Assembly: GCA_009193035.1 (NCBI GenBank)
Contig: SWDT01000045.1
Coordinates: forward strand, 310,001 to 374,000
Origin: Halicephalobus mephisto
Lineage: Eukaryota > Nematoda > Chromadorea > Rhabditida > Panagrolaimidae
Length of the DNA: 64,000 nucleotides
Direction: 5' to 3'
Shown: one piece after another, positions 44,801 to 54,716 of the stretch
How positions within the stretch are numbered: the stretch's first letter is position 1
How the letters are laid out: every line of letters starts with the position of its first letter
Made by a program: the position numbers and the translations under genes
Notes under the pieces: model-generated
Database searches by the model: none
What the model was told of the DNA's origin: nothing
The model's input: only the letters and a program-made list of their open reading frames with translations

Positions 44801-47060
44801 AGAAATTTTCTGAATTCTAATTTTTTGAAATTTTTAATTTTTTTGTAATTCAGATAATTTTAAAAAATCAAAAATCTTAAATTTCAGATAATGGTAAAAA
44901 AATTAAAAATTACTGAAAACTTCAGAATTTCCTCATGGACTCCAAAAGCCTTCTAAATTCCGAACTCATATTTTTTAAATTTTTTAAAATTCAGATGATT
45001 GTAAAAAATCGAAAATTTTAAGTTTCAGATAATTCTAAAAATTTTCAAAAATTCTAGAAGATTCTAAAGTTCTTCTAAATCTTTTATTAAATTTAAAAAA
45101 TTCTAAATTCTCGCATTTTTTCGATTTTTTTCCGGATTCAGATGATCGTAAAAAAAATCCAAAATCCGAATCGTAAATTCAAGTTTGTTTTTCATAAAAA
45201 CTTGAATGAAATTTCAAAAACGATCGTGGGAATTTATTTAATTTAAAATACGAAAATCCAAGAACAGATGTGGGACTTGTTTCCAGAAGACACGCGATCA
45301 AAATTAATAAAATCATTTTTGCAAGTTCTGACTGGTCACTTTCTCCCAAAAGAGAAAGGATAAATGGCCCTGTTTTGACCATCGAGTGACCTGGAAAATC
45401 TGGTCCAGCACAAATAACAAGTCAAGGTAATCATATTTAATAAAAATTATCTCGAGTTAAATTTTAGAAGTTTTTAAAAATCATTATTTTTTAATTTAAA
45501 AGTTTGTATTTTTAAAAAATTATCTCGAGTTAAATTTTAGAAGTTTTTAAAAATCGTTATTTCTAGATTTAAAAATTTGTATTTAATAAAAATTATCTCG
45601 AGTTAAATTTTAGAAGTTTTTAAAAATCGTTATTTCTAGATTTAAAAATTTGTATTTAATAAAAATTGTCTTAAGTAGAATTTTAGAACTTTTAAAAATC
45701 GTTATTTTTAGATTTAAAAATTGTCTCGACACGAAATTTTAGGGTTTTCTAGAAACATTCAAAATCATATTTTATAAAAATGTGTATTTTTTAGAAATTT
45801 TTAAAATTTATTATTTTTTAATTTAAAAATTATGTTTAAGAAATTAAAAATTTTAGAATTTTTATTATCTTTAAATAAAAAATTTTAATTTTTCCGAAAA
45901 TGGTCCCAAAACGTAATTTTTGAATTTTCAGAACCGTAGTATTTTAAAAATCATTAATTTTACAAAATGGTCCCGAAGCGAATTTTAAATTTTTGTGACG
46001 ATTTCGAAATATTTTTGGTTTTTCCAAATTTGGAGATTTCTAAGATTAAATAAAGCAAAAACTCCATATAGCCTCAGGGAACAGTGATCGAACTGACCAC
46101 CAGATCTCGTCAAAGACGAATTTTCTTTGATTAAGCCAAATTTGGATTTTTCACACGGTCGAAAATTTGAGAGTTATTATTCAAAAAAAATTCTCACACT
46201 TAATTTTTGAAAACTAACCTTGTAGAAAAAATATAGATTTCGCAAAAGCAAATGGAACAATTTTAACTTTGATTTTGATTCAAGAGGTCGTTCTGAAGAC
46301 GGCTGCCAAGACAAAATACTTTTATCCACGGAATCTGGATCTCTGAAAATATTAAAATCACAAAATTACGAAAATCAAAATTTCAAAAATAAAATTTTTC
46401 TAGAATTTTAGTTTTTGTTAATTTTTAGGATCCTAGAAATCTTTAGAATCTTAGATTTTTGAAGTTTTTAGAATTCTAGAAATGTCCAGAATCTCAATTT
46501 CTTGAGATTTTTAAAATTCTAGAAATCTTCAGAATTTTCTATTGGATTCTGGAGAAGTTTAAAGAATTCTAAAATTTCCAATTTCTGATGATTCTAGAAA
46601 ATTCATTAGATTCTGAAAGTTTCTGGAAACTTTTCAGAAATTCCAGAAGACTCCAGAAGTTTCGATGACATTCTTTGAAAATTTTCTGAATCTCGGAAAG
46701 TTGTGGAAATTTCAAAGATCCTAAAAATTTCAAAAATTCTGAAAAAATCAAAAAAATTTCTAATTTTGAAATTTTTCAAAATTTCAGAATCTTGTCGGAT
46801 TTTTAATTATTTAAAATTTTTTGATTTTAAAAATTGAAAATTACATCAAGAAAAATAACAAATTCAAAACGAAGCCATCGCAGAGTTCGGAGTACTTCAG
46901 TGGGACACAGTCCAGAACCCTCCAACTCTTCTCCGGAACGATCGCCGAAGGACCAGATACGCAATCTCTGTAAATATTCCATTTTTAATAAATTAAAATA
47001 ACTTCTATCCTACCGTATCCAGGATCCTAAAGCACGACTCCAAAATTTTTCTTCATTCAT
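23839..47060 (-). CDS. grdn-1: Girdin/Daple (CCDC88) orthologue, long isoform with -EYGCV terminus
   Basis: Exons: 47014-47060, 46845-46967, 46219-46342, 41739-41811, 32481-32961, 30878-32003, 29964-30608, 28326-29204, 27385-27499, 25055-25509 and 23839-24033; predicted 1,420 aa. All phases agree. The N-terminal HOOK domain (residues about 1-205) reads WSRALGSWI, LCDGFVLNLLFFLIDPD, LFHLLLRNLYFFYK, ILLLVLGCAVQSDQKEVFID and MKERDD. In CCDC88 proteins this region binds dynein adaptors and microtubules. Residues about 283-1165 form a long coiled coil. The tail is Ser/Pro-rich with two PPPY motifs and ends WFEYGCV; vertebrate Daple ends in a very similar -GCV PDZ ligand that binds Dishevelled. The long form needs an internal donor, G/GTCAGT, at 27385-27379 joined to the acceptor at 25510; phase 1 to 2 gives NQN-GLNV. 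This junction is inferred. A classical GBA motif was not recognised. Confidence 0.72.
24290..25010. repeat. About 177-bp tandem array in Girdin/Daple intron 10
   Basis: Four copies of a unit with TTCAGAATTTTCTATAAACG, TCCAGAAGCTCCTATAAGAT and CCAAATTCTGAATTTTTCTA blocks. The last two full copies (about 24590-24960) are almost identical. It lies within the 1,021-bp intron 24034-25054. Confidence 0.8.
25510..27073 (-). other. Intron 9 of the long Girdin/Daple form; also 3' flank of the short form
   Basis: The interval after the short-form stop. Between 25.6 and 26.3 kb it is degenerate repeats of TTTCAGAAGTCTCCAGAATC type, which give a misleading plus-strand open frame. A somewhat GC-richer stretch at 26290-26440 is open on both strands but has no clear splice pair. 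From 26.6 to 26.97 kb lies an array with palindromic units, described separately. Confidence 0.5.
26600..26970. repeat. Array of about 58 bp with perfect palindromes and GTGTTGAGACGAAA words
   Basis: Six units alternating CGAAAGTTTTAGGTTTTTAA and CGTGTTGAGAYRAAATTTTA. The second unit contains a perfect 22-bp palindrome at 26704-26725, centred on AAAATTTT with arms TTGAGAT and ATCTCAA; neighbouring units carry near copies. Related GTCTCGACACGAA words are scattered through the whole window. Confidence 0.8.
27074..47060 (-). CDS. grdn-1: Girdin/Daple (CCDC88) orthologue, short isoform ending -AYENA
   Basis: Same first eight exons as the long form, but exon 9 is read through (27074-27499) to a TAA after PPSAYENA; predicted 1,307 aa. 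The exon 9 extension is basic and Pro-rich (FFRRSSLLRRTNPLPRRSP, KPPLPVPLAPYG) and has the GC content of coding sequence, so it is probably genuinely translated rather than retained intron. The coiled coil (QNLHQLLGADYDRAKFELLQLKQK and similar heptads) matches CCDC88 proteins, which organise actin and microtubules and position cilia and dendrites. Introns 3 and 4 are 4.4 and 8.8 kb, unusually long beside the other introns here, and contain a tRNA gene, a foldback element and many tandem arrays. Confidence 0.8.
27510..27895. repeat. AT array in Girdin/Daple intron 8
   Basis: About ten copies of a 35-40 bp unit of AAAATAAATTATTATAAAAA and TTAATTTTTTT. It occupies the 5' half of the 826-bp intron (27500-28325) next to its acceptor; the rest of the intron is degenerate TTCTAGAATTTTC repeats. 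Confidence 0.75.
29330..29620. repeat. About 67-bp tandem repeat in Girdin/Daple intron 7
   Basis: Four copies of AACTTCAAAAATTCAGATTT, then CTTTATATATGGATTTTCTA, then TCTAATCCTAA. It lies within intron 7 (29205-29963). Confidence 0.8.
33840..34270. repeat. About 84-bp tandem repeat in Girdin/Daple intron 4
   Basis: Five copies with AAGTCAAATTAAGAA, AATTCGATTCTTAAAAGGAA and TACCGTAATAAGTTTTTTA. The array is bracketed by two copies of GTTGCGGAGGTTCTTGRAGA-like sequence (about 33800 and 34336), which look like the edges of a larger duplicated segment. Confidence 0.75.
34680..34910. repeat. About 38-bp repeat with CTTTTCGCGCTAGGACAC
   Basis: Five to six copies of AAAATTTGGACTTTTCGCGC followed by TAGGACACGATTTTT. 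Located in Girdin/Daple intron 4. Confidence 0.8.
35332..36148. mobile_element. 817-bp foldback (long inverted repeat) element, Tc1-like CAGT ends
   Basis: Two arms of close to 400 bp mirror each other around about 35740. The left end reads CAGTATGGTTCGTAATTTCA and the right end is its reverse complement; internal blocks such as TTACAGTGTT/AACACTGTAA-type sequences pair throughout. Starting with CAGT after TA matches the ends of Tc1/mariner elements; the right flank is AATA rather than a clean TA. Mirror-image open frames arise from the symmetry and are not genes. It is probably a non-autonomous palindromic element with no transposase inside. It lies in Girdin/Daple intron 4 and as RNA would form a very long duplex. 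Confidence 0.85.
36160..36365. other. GC-richer island beside the foldback
   Basis: About 200 bp with markedly higher GC than the surrounding intron. Open frames on both strands (plus EFPRERFLEPNYSCF; minus MSNLAPGNVPEEIPGQWGRG) have no match I recognise and no convincing splice partner in phase with Girdin/Daple. Possible decayed exon or conserved non-coding element. Confidence 0.2.
36560..36910. repeat. 137-bp tandem repeat with GGTCCC ... GGGACC foldbacks
   Basis: GGTCCC starts at 36583, 36720 and 36857, exactly 137 bp apart, each answered by CTCGGGACC about 34 nt on (36617, 36754, 36891). The three copies are nearly identical. Located in Girdin/Daple intron 4. Confidence 0.85.
37280..39080. 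repeat. Run of short tandem arrays in Girdin/Daple intron 4
   Basis: Three arrays in series: a 36-bp unit (TCAAAAATAAATTTTTAAGA) repeated five times at 37285-37460; a unit of about 118 bp rich in CCAGAAGTCTTCAA and GATTCTGAAAACTTTCTAGA at 37600-38100; and a unit of about 125-130 bp beginning GGTCCCGAGACGAAA with TTTTCGGTGGTTTCAAGTTT at about 38807, 38937 and 39061. Confidence 0.7.
39241..39287. other. Perfect 11-bp hairpin CCGGGAGAAAG/CTTTCTCCCGG
   Basis: Inverted repeat with a 25-nt loop, inside a GC-richer stretch (39110-39310) of Girdin/Daple intron 4. The surrounding frame has no recognised product. It could be a structured RNA or a remnant of a mobile element end. Confidence 0.4.
40400..40770 (-). 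other. GC-richer island, possible nested 83-aa gene
   Basis: About 370 bp of higher GC inside Girdin/Daple intron 4. The minus strand carries an ATG-initiated frame of 83 codons at 40372-40623 with a hydrophobic N-terminus (MTTFRIFVIQGVLLAYC), which might act as a signal peptide, and no recognisable domain. A second minus frame overlaps it upstream. Without splice or homology support this is only a candidate. Confidence 0.2.
40774..41090. repeat. About 105-125 bp repeat with ATCAATCATCGTAGAGAAGG
   Basis: Three copies starting near 40774, 40877 and 41002, each followed by TTTTTACAAATCTAAGAACT and an AT tract. Located in Girdin/Daple intron 4. Downstream at 41152 and 41248 a separate short duplication reads GGTGCGAGTGGAATTTGGCG. 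Confidence 0.75.
41371..41443 (-). tRNA. tRNA-Val (anticodon AAC)
   Basis: Complete cloverleaf of 73 nt on the minus strand: acceptor GGTCGCG/CGCGATC with discriminator A, D-arm GTG/CAC, anticodon stem TCAGT/ACTGA with loop CTAACAC (anticodon AAC, reading GUU), variable AGGTC, T-stem GGTGG/CCGCC with loop TTCGATT. Box B is GGTTCGATTCC. A TTTTTT terminator lies 7 nt downstream. No intron; CCA is not encoded. It is nested in Girdin/Daple intron 4 on the same strand, 295 bp downstream of exon 4. Confidence 0.93.
41812..43290. repeat. Tandem arrays in Girdin/Daple intron 3
   Basis: Three arrays: a 62-66 bp unit (GTTTATTCTAAAATTTAAA ... AAATCACGATT) about seven times at 41812-42230; a 31-bp unit (TTTTTTGAATTTTATTATTT) about eleven times at 42270-42610; and a unit of about 118-130 bp at 42890-43270, carrying GGTCCTAACTGGAAAATTTG and CCGTTGAGACC foldbacks (42903/42933 and 43034/43064). 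Confidence 0.75.
43290..46218. other. Remainder of Girdin/Daple intron 3
   Basis: AT-rich DNA with degenerate repeats. Two near copies of a 180-bp segment with AGATAATGGTAAAAAAATTA occur at 44.6-44.94 kb. A unit of about 72 bp with TTATCTCGAGTTAAATTTTA is repeated four times at 45430-45720. A GC-richer patch at 45180-45430 has a minus-strand frame of 67 codons of unknown worth. No exon in phase with Girdin/Daple was found here. Confidence 0.55.
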
Positions 47061-48279
47061 TTTTCCACGAAAATTGTTTTTTGACAGTTCCAAAAAACAA
47101 CTCTTTCGTTTTCGGAAAAAAAATTAAAAACTGTTTATCCTGCTTAACCGAGTAATTGGTCGCGATTTTCAAGAAGAAAGTTTCTACATCCTTCTGGAGA
47201 GTCGTCCTTAAGCACTACAAAATTCTTCAATTGATCGAAAATCAAATATTGATCAAGCAAAAACCACGTTTTAAATTTCTACAGTATCCTCGAAATCGTT
47301 TACAAATTTAAAAATGTAAAAAATAAAAAACGTTTAAATTTCCAAATATTCTCAAAATTAAAAATTTACTAAAAATTAAAAACAATAAAAACATGTTCAA
47401 AAATTTCGACAGTATTTTAGAAATCTTTGAAAAGTTAAAAAATCAATGTTTTATTTTCTATAATATTTTAGAAATCTTTGAAAAGTTAAAAAATCAATGT
47501 TTTATTTTCTATAATATTTTAGAAATCTTTGAAAAGTTATCAAGTTTATAAAATTGAAAATATACTCAAGATTTGTTCTTTCTGGAAGTCTTATTGATGA
47601 CTAAAGAATTTGACCGATTGATCGAAAACTAAATACTAGTCACAAACCATATTCAGAAGGTTCCTGTGTCTTTCTGAAGGTCAGTTCTTGGAAAATAAAA
47701 AATCCAAATCGAAAAACCAATATTAGTCAAATATATATTCAAAACAGTCATACATCCTAGAGGTCAGTTGTTGAAAAATGAATTTCCAAAATTGATCGAA
47801 AATTGAATATTATTCAATTAAGGAACATTTCTAGATTTTATATTTTTAAATGATTGAAAATTCCGAAATTAAACTAATTGAAAATTGAATATTATTCAAA
47901 AATACTTAAAATTCATCTTTTTAAAAGTTAAATTTAAAAAATTTAATTCGGGAATTTTAAATTAAGCCACACATTATTCACACTACATAAGTTTTCTTAC
48001 AAATTCCTAGGGATCTTTTGTAGAGAACTAAATTTTCAAATTGATCGAAAATAAAACATTAGTCAAATGAAAAGCACGTCCAGAATGTCCAATCTCCAAA
48101 TAAGGACAATGACAGCGCGGGACAAATAGCAGTCGAGATTTTCGGGTCTAAGGAAATTGATAGAACTGAATAAATATTATTCACATAATATAAAGCAAAA
48201 AAATTCTCTTAAAAATAGGTTGAGATTTGATATCTCTCAGGTTTTTACCTTTTTTCATTTTTTCTTGTTTTTGACAAAA
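47061..48279. promoter_or_regulatory. 5' flank of Girdin/Daple
   Basis: About 1.2 kb upstream of the HOOK start codon, AT-rich. It contains a 50-bp direct duplication (AAATCTTTGAAAAGTTAAAA type) at 47405-47540 and several TTGATCGAAAA words. No acceptor-like site close to the ATG was seen, so the gene may start by ordinary cis transcription or have an unseen 5' exon. Confidence 0.35.
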
Positions 48280-48453
48280 ATGACAAACTCGGCTTCTCAA
48301 TGCGCGAACAAGGTTAGCGACGACTTTAACCAAACTGAACTCTGGGAACGATGTTGCGAAAAGGATTCCCTGATCCACAAAAGTATAGTTCGCGAATTCA
48401 AGTCTAAAAGAACCCAAAACACAAAAGAAAGGCTGGTTTCAGACTTGTATTAA
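48280..48453 (+). CDS. Possible small protein, 57 aa (hypothetical)
   Basis: ATG-initiated frame, MTNSASQCANKVSDDFNQ to RLVSDLY, hydrophilic and mixed in charge with three cysteines (residues 8, 24 and 25). A CTCTCAG acceptor-like site 40 nt upstream could receive a spliced leader. Base composition is more coding-like than its flanks. No family recognised, and chance cannot be excluded at this length. It is followed directly by the GCGAG-rich repeat region. Confidence 0.35.
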   Translation: MTNSASQCANKVSDDFNQTELWERCCEKDSLIHKSIVREFKSKRTQNTKERLVSDLY

Positions 48454-48599
48454 AAAATTTCTTGACTGATTCATGATCGGATGATCCTGTTCGATGCTTG
48501 GAACACCCATCGAATCCAAATATTTGACATTTCCTTTGTCTGGTTTTTTAACCAGAGGAAAACCGTTCCGAACAGTTTTTTATAAAAAAGCTTGATTTC

Positions 48600-49080
48600 C
48601 CTTTCACGGAGAAGTCCAAGGAGGGAACAAGTGCGAGTTGAACAAAAAGGAGAAAAGAGAGCGCGAGTCGAAGAAGCGCAAATCAAAAAGAGGTGCGATA
48701 TAAGACCAGGCGCGCGTCATGGATGATACCAGTTGGAGAAGAAGAAGGGGCGAGTCGAGAAAACTGCAACTTGAAGAAAATAGAGAAGAAGAAAGGTGCG
48801 AGAAGAAGAGAGAGAGAGGAAGAAAGGGCGAGTTGAAGCTAAGCGGGCGTCAAATACAAAAGGAAATAAGTGCAAGAGAAAAACAGACACAGGAAGTGTG
48901 AGTCAAACTAAGCGCGAGCCGAAGCCGAACGTGAATGGAGAAAAGTGCGAGACAAATACAAGTGTAAATGGACAGTCGGGTGGCACAAAAAGTCCAAAAG
49001 TGACCAAACAAAGTTGGCACTCGCGCGAAAAACTGTCCATGGGAAACAACAATACACCCGGACTGGCGACACCTTGAAAA
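48600..49080. repeat. GCGAG-rich degenerate repeat, second locus
   Basis: Purine-rich stretch in which GTGCGAGTTG, GCGCGAGTCGA, GGCGAGTCGA, GGTGCGAGAA, GTGTGAGTCAA, GCGCGAGCCGA and GTGCGAGACA recur every 35-60 bp. The low-complexity purine bias creates long Arg/Glu/Lys-rich open frames on the plus strand and shadows on the minus. The shared word and spacing resemble the minisatellite at 10.24-11.3 kb. Probably not coding. Confidence 0.55.
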
Positions 49081-50208
49081 CAATGAACTAAATTCCAGCA
49101 AATTTGTTTTCGGAAAAGGTAAACCGCGAGAATCAAAAACGACACCAAAACCAATTTCAGAAATAGGAAGATCGGTTTTTCTTCTTTTGATTGCGCGAAA
49201 AACTGGTGCCAAGACAACAAGACTTTTTTTCCGAAGCAGATGCAGGTAGTCAAGGCAAAACTGGTCATTCACCTTTGAAACATCGTGCTTACTCGCCTGG
49301 CAAATGACCAATCCTCGAGACAATTATGGTAATAACGGCCGTTCTCACCGAAAGAGTCAAAACTAGTCCTGTGTGTATATAACAAATAATCTGGCATTTC
49401 AGGTCCAATCCTGTGGTTAATTCAAGAAAATAAAAGCTATTTTATTAGAAACTTAAAAATGGAAACTGTTACGAAATTGTTTAACCACAAATTTTTGGAA
49501 TTTTAACATTAAAGTAAAAAATTTTTAAAATTAACGGCCAGGTTTACTATTTTCTATATTTATAAAAATTTATACAAAATTCAAAAAATCGTATCATAAA
49601 AAACGCAGTTTTTACGAATTTGTCTTGACACGAAGTTCTAAAATTCAAGATCCTCTTAGAATTGGTCTCAGACAGTAGAGAGTGCAAGTGAAGACAAACC
49701 AAGTCAGTCGCTGTATCAAATTGCCAAATTTACCGATTTCCTACTTGCACTTTCCCTGCAGAAATCTCAAAAAACCAAATTACTACAAAAATTACAAAAA
49801 ATTTCAACAAAACTACTTTAATACAAGTTTTTAAAAACCTTCAAAACTACTTTAAAAATCGTATTTTCTTTAATTACAATTTTAATTAACAAAATACTTT
49901 CTATCTGCAAAATTTTTATTTTCCGGAAACAAAAAACTCCATGGAATAAATTCCAATCTCAAGAACAAACAATTTCAGAAAAGCTGCAACAAACGATCAG
50001 TTTTTCCTTCGCTGACCATTTCTCTTGTTCGAGTACTTCTTTGTCCAAAAAAACCAGAAATTCGATTCAAACTCGTCATCTAACCATTTTTTCACTTCAT
50101 CATAACAAGAAACTTTCGAAAACAACTTTTCGAATATATTATGAGGTCAGAAAAATAAAACAGATCCCCAAAAAATTTCATATTATCAAAAAATAATAAA
50201 CCCGGAAA
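49080..50208. other. Intergenic DNA downstream of PRPF39
   Basis: 3' flank of the PRPF39 gene. The main landmark is an inverted pair GAGAGTGCAAGT (49678-49689) and ACTTGCACTTTC (49743-49754), 12 bp with one G-T pair and a 53-nt loop. Otherwise moderately AT-rich with no coding region seen. Confidence 0.4.
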
Positions 50209-53200
50209 TTAGTGCATTGTACCATTTCCACTCGTCGGCAACCCCAGCATCGGTTTCAATTGATCTGCAGAAATAGTTTGAGGGGCAGATGGCTGACGGT
50301 ACATCATATTCGGAGGATACGGACCTGCAAGACAATAAATTACAACTTCTTTCTCTTAAAAATGTTTCAGATTTTTAATTCGAAGAAATCAAATATCCGC
50401 TATACAATATTCAATTTCTTTGCCATCTCCATTTTAACAATAGACATTCAAAACCACTTAAATCTCGAGTACTATTGTCAAAACAATGTCGTATTGTTTC
50501 ATTGATTTCCATTAAATCTACAAACCTGGATAATTAGAGAAATTTGGAGGATACATAGGTGCACAACCATATGGCATTCCATTCAGAGGCATGTTGGGAG
50601 GTGGAATATTGGTCGGGAATCCTGTAGAACGATCCGAGAACGAAGTTCCACCATAATCAATTCTTGCCCTCTTTCTGTCTGATTCCTCACTAAAAATCAA
50701 TTATAAAAACTATAAAATTAAACAAATTATCTCAGCATGTTTCTAAAAACTACAGTAGTCTACATAGCAATTTTGATTTTCCATAACAGTACCTTCACAA
50801 TAAGTCATACTATAAAAATCAAAAAATATACTTTTTACAAGACTATATCGACAACAATTTCTGGAAGTTTTTAGAGCTTACATGATAATTTTGGTTTTAC
50901 ACAACAATATCTTTATAATCAATGTTTTGAAGTTATATTCTATCTAAATAGATCTAAAACCTTTCTTAATCGGAATATATAAAACATTGAACCCATTACC
51001 TACTTTCATGTGTCAGTATTGATATATGGGAATATTAATAAACATTCGAAAATTAAATTTAACACTATGCCCCACCGAAAATAAGTTGATTTCCTAATTA
51101 TCGAAAATTATTAATTTCGAAATATCTAACTTACTCTTTTCCTGAATATAACCGTTTTCCTTGATGAACACTCGGAGGTGGAATAGGTAACTGACATTCT
51201 AGAGCCAAATGAACAGAAAACGCTTCATTTAATTTAGCCGGATCACATCCTAACTCTTCCAAAAAATCCATTTTTTTCAACGAAAAATTATATCTTTCCT
51301 CCAATGTCAAATCCTTCGCTTTAATAGCAAAATCAAAAGCTTCAATAACATCTGCTTCTTTAAAATGCGATGAACTATTATGTACATCAATCAATGCATA
51401 ATAAAGTTTCACATTTCCTTTATCTCTTGAAATTGCTTCTTTTAACACTTTATCCGCCAATTTTCTATCATGCCTTATCTATAAAAATTATAAAATTAAA
51501 AAACAAAAACACAAAACTAACCTTAAGATGCATTCTAGCAAGTTTCATGGCATAAAACGAATATAAACGATTAGGACAGTCTACATCTTTCATAAATTTT
51601 TCGTATTTAGTTATGACTTCACCATAGTCACCTTTATCTGCTTTAGCTTTCTGGATCCTTCTTCTGGCAATGTTGATTCTTCTCAACTCAATGGACACGT
51701 ATCCAGGACATCGACGCGAAAAGTCAGATAGAATCCTATCAGCAGAATCCGAGTCTCCTAAAAATTCTATTTCTCGACTGTTTTTTTCTAATCAATTCAT
51801 GCTCAAGTACATGAAAATCTCCTACTATATCATAGAAACTCCTAATTTCAAAATTCATATTATAAATCACTTCTTTGGGCAGGAGATGGAACAACAATTT
51901 ACCGTGCTTTTCTTCAAATGCTGAGTATGCGAGAAAGAGGGCAGGTTTCCTAGGACAATGGACTTCTGTTGCTCTCTTGTAGACTTTCTTCGCTTGAGCT
52001 GTATCACCGATAGAATCCAAATAAGCAGCATACTAAAAATGTGAAAAACCGTTTTGCAAATTCAAAGATTTTAACCAACCTTGATCCACATTTCTTCATA
52101 AATAGCACATGCAACTAAACATCTTTCAAACAAAGTTTCAATACGTTTTTTCGATTGTTTTGTTTCTGGCTGGGCAATTTCAAAGTCGATATAATTATGC
52201 CAATTCCTGAGTTGTTCTCGATCAAGAGCTTTCACATGAAAATACGGACGTTTAATCTAAAGGTACATTTAATTTTGCAAAACAATCATACAAAACTTAC
52301 AGCACTCTCGAATGTCCATCTTTTCCTCACTTCTCGTTCATTATTTTGGAAGGTTTTTCTACGTCTCTCAATAATCGTCTCTCTGTAGGCTTGCAAGGCT
52401 GTTTCGGAATGCCTTTTCCTTTTCACCAGGACAGTACTTATGTTCCCTTCTTCATCTAGCGTCTGTTTCTCGTATTCCTCGACAGTAAACAGAGGTCCAT
52501 CATGGTTGGCCAGTCTGTCAGCAAGTAGTTCCTTCGTGATGTCCTCATATTCCTCTGCAGTCAGAATTTCGTCTGGTTCTCTGTTCTGAATGAATTCAAC
52601 AAATTTGTCCCAATGAGAGGCATATGAAAGAGTCATCGTGGTGAAAATCAAGTCGAAGAGGGACATGGCCCTCTGGTACTCATGGTGCTCAATCTCGAAA
52701 TCGATAAACTTGCTCCAGATGGCGTCCGAACGGAAGTCCCGGCCACAGCCTTGTGCTGCTCTCAGAAAAGAACTAAAACACTTTTATATAAAAAAGACCA
52801 GTTAAAACCCACTGTCTCATTTTTTTGACCAAATTCATCTTCTTGTTTGCATTAGAAGCTATATCTTTCAAAAAATCAAAATAACTAAGCCATAAATCAA
52901 CAGAAAGCGGAGTTTCAGTTACACCTCGTTCGTAAACTTCTGCAGCCCTGTCGAAACTGTGATGTCGAAGTTCGAAGTCAGCGTACTTGCGCCAGTAACC
53001 GTAGCAATACGGAAACTTGCTGAGGAACGGTTCGTACACTTCTCTGGCACGCTTCACATCGTCCAGTTCCTCCACCAGTGTTATCAGCTTCGTCCAGCTG
53101 TCGAACTTGTACGGATCATCCTTAACATCACGCCAGAGTTCTCGGTACTCCCGCATTCGGGGGTCTGGCGAGCGAGAATCCCTGAAAATTCCGAAATTAA

Positions 53201-53286
53201 CTACTATTTAAAAAACAAAATTTAACTAACCTCGACGAACTTCTGCGTGGGCTTCTACTCCTACTTCGGCTTCTATCACGACTCAT
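50209..53286 (-). CDS. prp-39: Pre-mRNA-processing factor 39 (PRPF39)
   Basis: Nine exons: 53231-53286, 52813-53181, 52301-52772, 52080-52256, 51903-52032, 51522-51757, 51135-51478, 50526-50689 and 50209-50324; 687 aa, close to the human length. PRPF39 is a HAT-repeat scaffold of the U1 snRNP that supports 5' splice-site recognition. The short N-terminus is Arg-Ser rich ([19 protein letters not shown]). HAT repeats follow, with the W-x-Y-x2-F/Y-E pattern in [86 protein letters not shown] and MWIKYAAYLD. The tail is Pro/Met/Asn-rich ([31 protein letters not shown]). The ATG is 5 nt after a TTTTCAG site, suggesting trans-splicing. All splice phases agree. Confidence 0.9.
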
Positions 53287-54716
53287 TATCGCTGAAAAGT
53301 GGCGGATTTAGAGAGTTCGATATATGAAAAGTAAAAAATTAAAAATTGCGAATATTCCCGAAAACTTAATTTCTTGGGTAATTTTGATTCAGTAGGGACA
53401 GAATTGGTCGTCAGAGAGACTTGAAGGGATATTGACGAGGACAAAGTGGACAAAGACGAGGAACGAGGGAAAGGGATAAGGAACCAGAGACGGAGGTTGC
53501 CGCCATGTTTTTGTTCTCGAAACAGAGCAAGTTTTCCAGCCAGGACCACTCCTTGGATTTTCGAAGAAATTTCGATATATAAAAAGTTAATTTTCCCGAT
53601 TAAAAACTTACTTTTCTCAATTTCCAACATTCCTAAAACATTGAATACTATCTTTACAAAAATTCAAGTATATAGAAAATCGATTTTCTTCAGTAAAAAC
53701 TTAAATTTTGAATAATTTTTAAAATTTGATATAAAAAGTTAATTTTCCCGATTAAAAACTTACTTTTCTCAATTTCAAACATTCCTAAAACATTGAATAT
53801 TATACTTATAAATATACAAAAGTCGCTTTTCTTCAATAAAAAAATTCGAATTTTTAAATTTTGAATATTTTTAAAAACAAAAATTTAATTTTTTAAATTT
53901 ATCAAAAAATATAAATCTTAAATAATGATGAAAATTAAATTTCCTTGAAGTTATAATATCACGGAAAATTAGAACCAAATATTATTCCGAAATTGTCTGA
54001 AATTTTTAAAATTTTCAAAAATTTTCATTGAATTTTTAAAATTTTAAGAACTTTGAATTCTGGAAGGTTTTGAGAACTTCGGTAAAATCCTGAAAGAATT
54101 CAGAAGCGCCCATGAAGTTATGGAAGATGTCGGAAGTTTCAACTGGATTCTGGAAGATTCTAAAAATTTCCACAAGATTTCTGAATTTTCTACTTGATCC
54201 TAAAATTCTATGGAAATTTTCATAAAATTCACAAAAATTCCAGATTTCAATTGAATTCTGAAAAATTTTAGAAATTTCCATAAAATCCCAAAGAATTCGA
54301 GAAGCTTCCACTGAATTCTGGAAGATTCTAAAAGACTTTTTTAAAATTTCAAAAGTTTCAACTGAATTCTATAATCTTCAAGAATTTCATAAAGTTCTGA
54401 AACTTTTAAAACTTCTTCTAAAAGTTCTAAAACTTAATTTAAAACTTTTTTTAAAAGTTCTAAAATTTTTAAAACTTAATTTAAAACTTTTAAAACTAAA
54501 ATTTCTAAAACTTTTAAAGCTTTTAAAAGTTCTTCTAAAATTTTTAAAACTTAATTTAAAATTTCTAAAATTTCTAAAATTTTCAAAACTTCTTCTAAAA
54601 TTTCTAAAACTTAATTTAAAACTTCCAAAATCTTCAAAAATAAAATTACCAAAAAATTTTTATTTTTTATATTACAGTACACGTATTTAATTTTAATAAT
54701 TTTTACTAAATTTGAA
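53287..54716. other. Intergenic region between HADH and PRPF39
   Basis: Upstream flank of PRPF39. At 53400-53560 a GC-richer patch holds AACATGGCGGC on the minus strand, resembling a YY1-type promoter motif, and may be the PRPF39 promoter. A segment with TTAATTTTCCCGATTAAAAA is duplicated at 53581 and 53731. The rest (53.9-54.7 kb) is degenerate TTCTGGAAGATTCTAAAA repeats without coding content. Confidence 0.4.

Noticed and set aside
45179..45382. Small secreted peptide gene (MILLILIACLLETSPTSV)
   Set aside because: A hydrophobic N-terminus alone is weak support in AT-rich DNA; no cleavage sites, cysteine pattern or acceptor was seen.
48690..49320. Long Arg/Glu/Lys-rich frames on the plus strand with minus-strand shadows
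   Set aside because: They arise from a purine-biased GCGAG repeat, overlap each other in different frames, and lack splice signals or family similarity.
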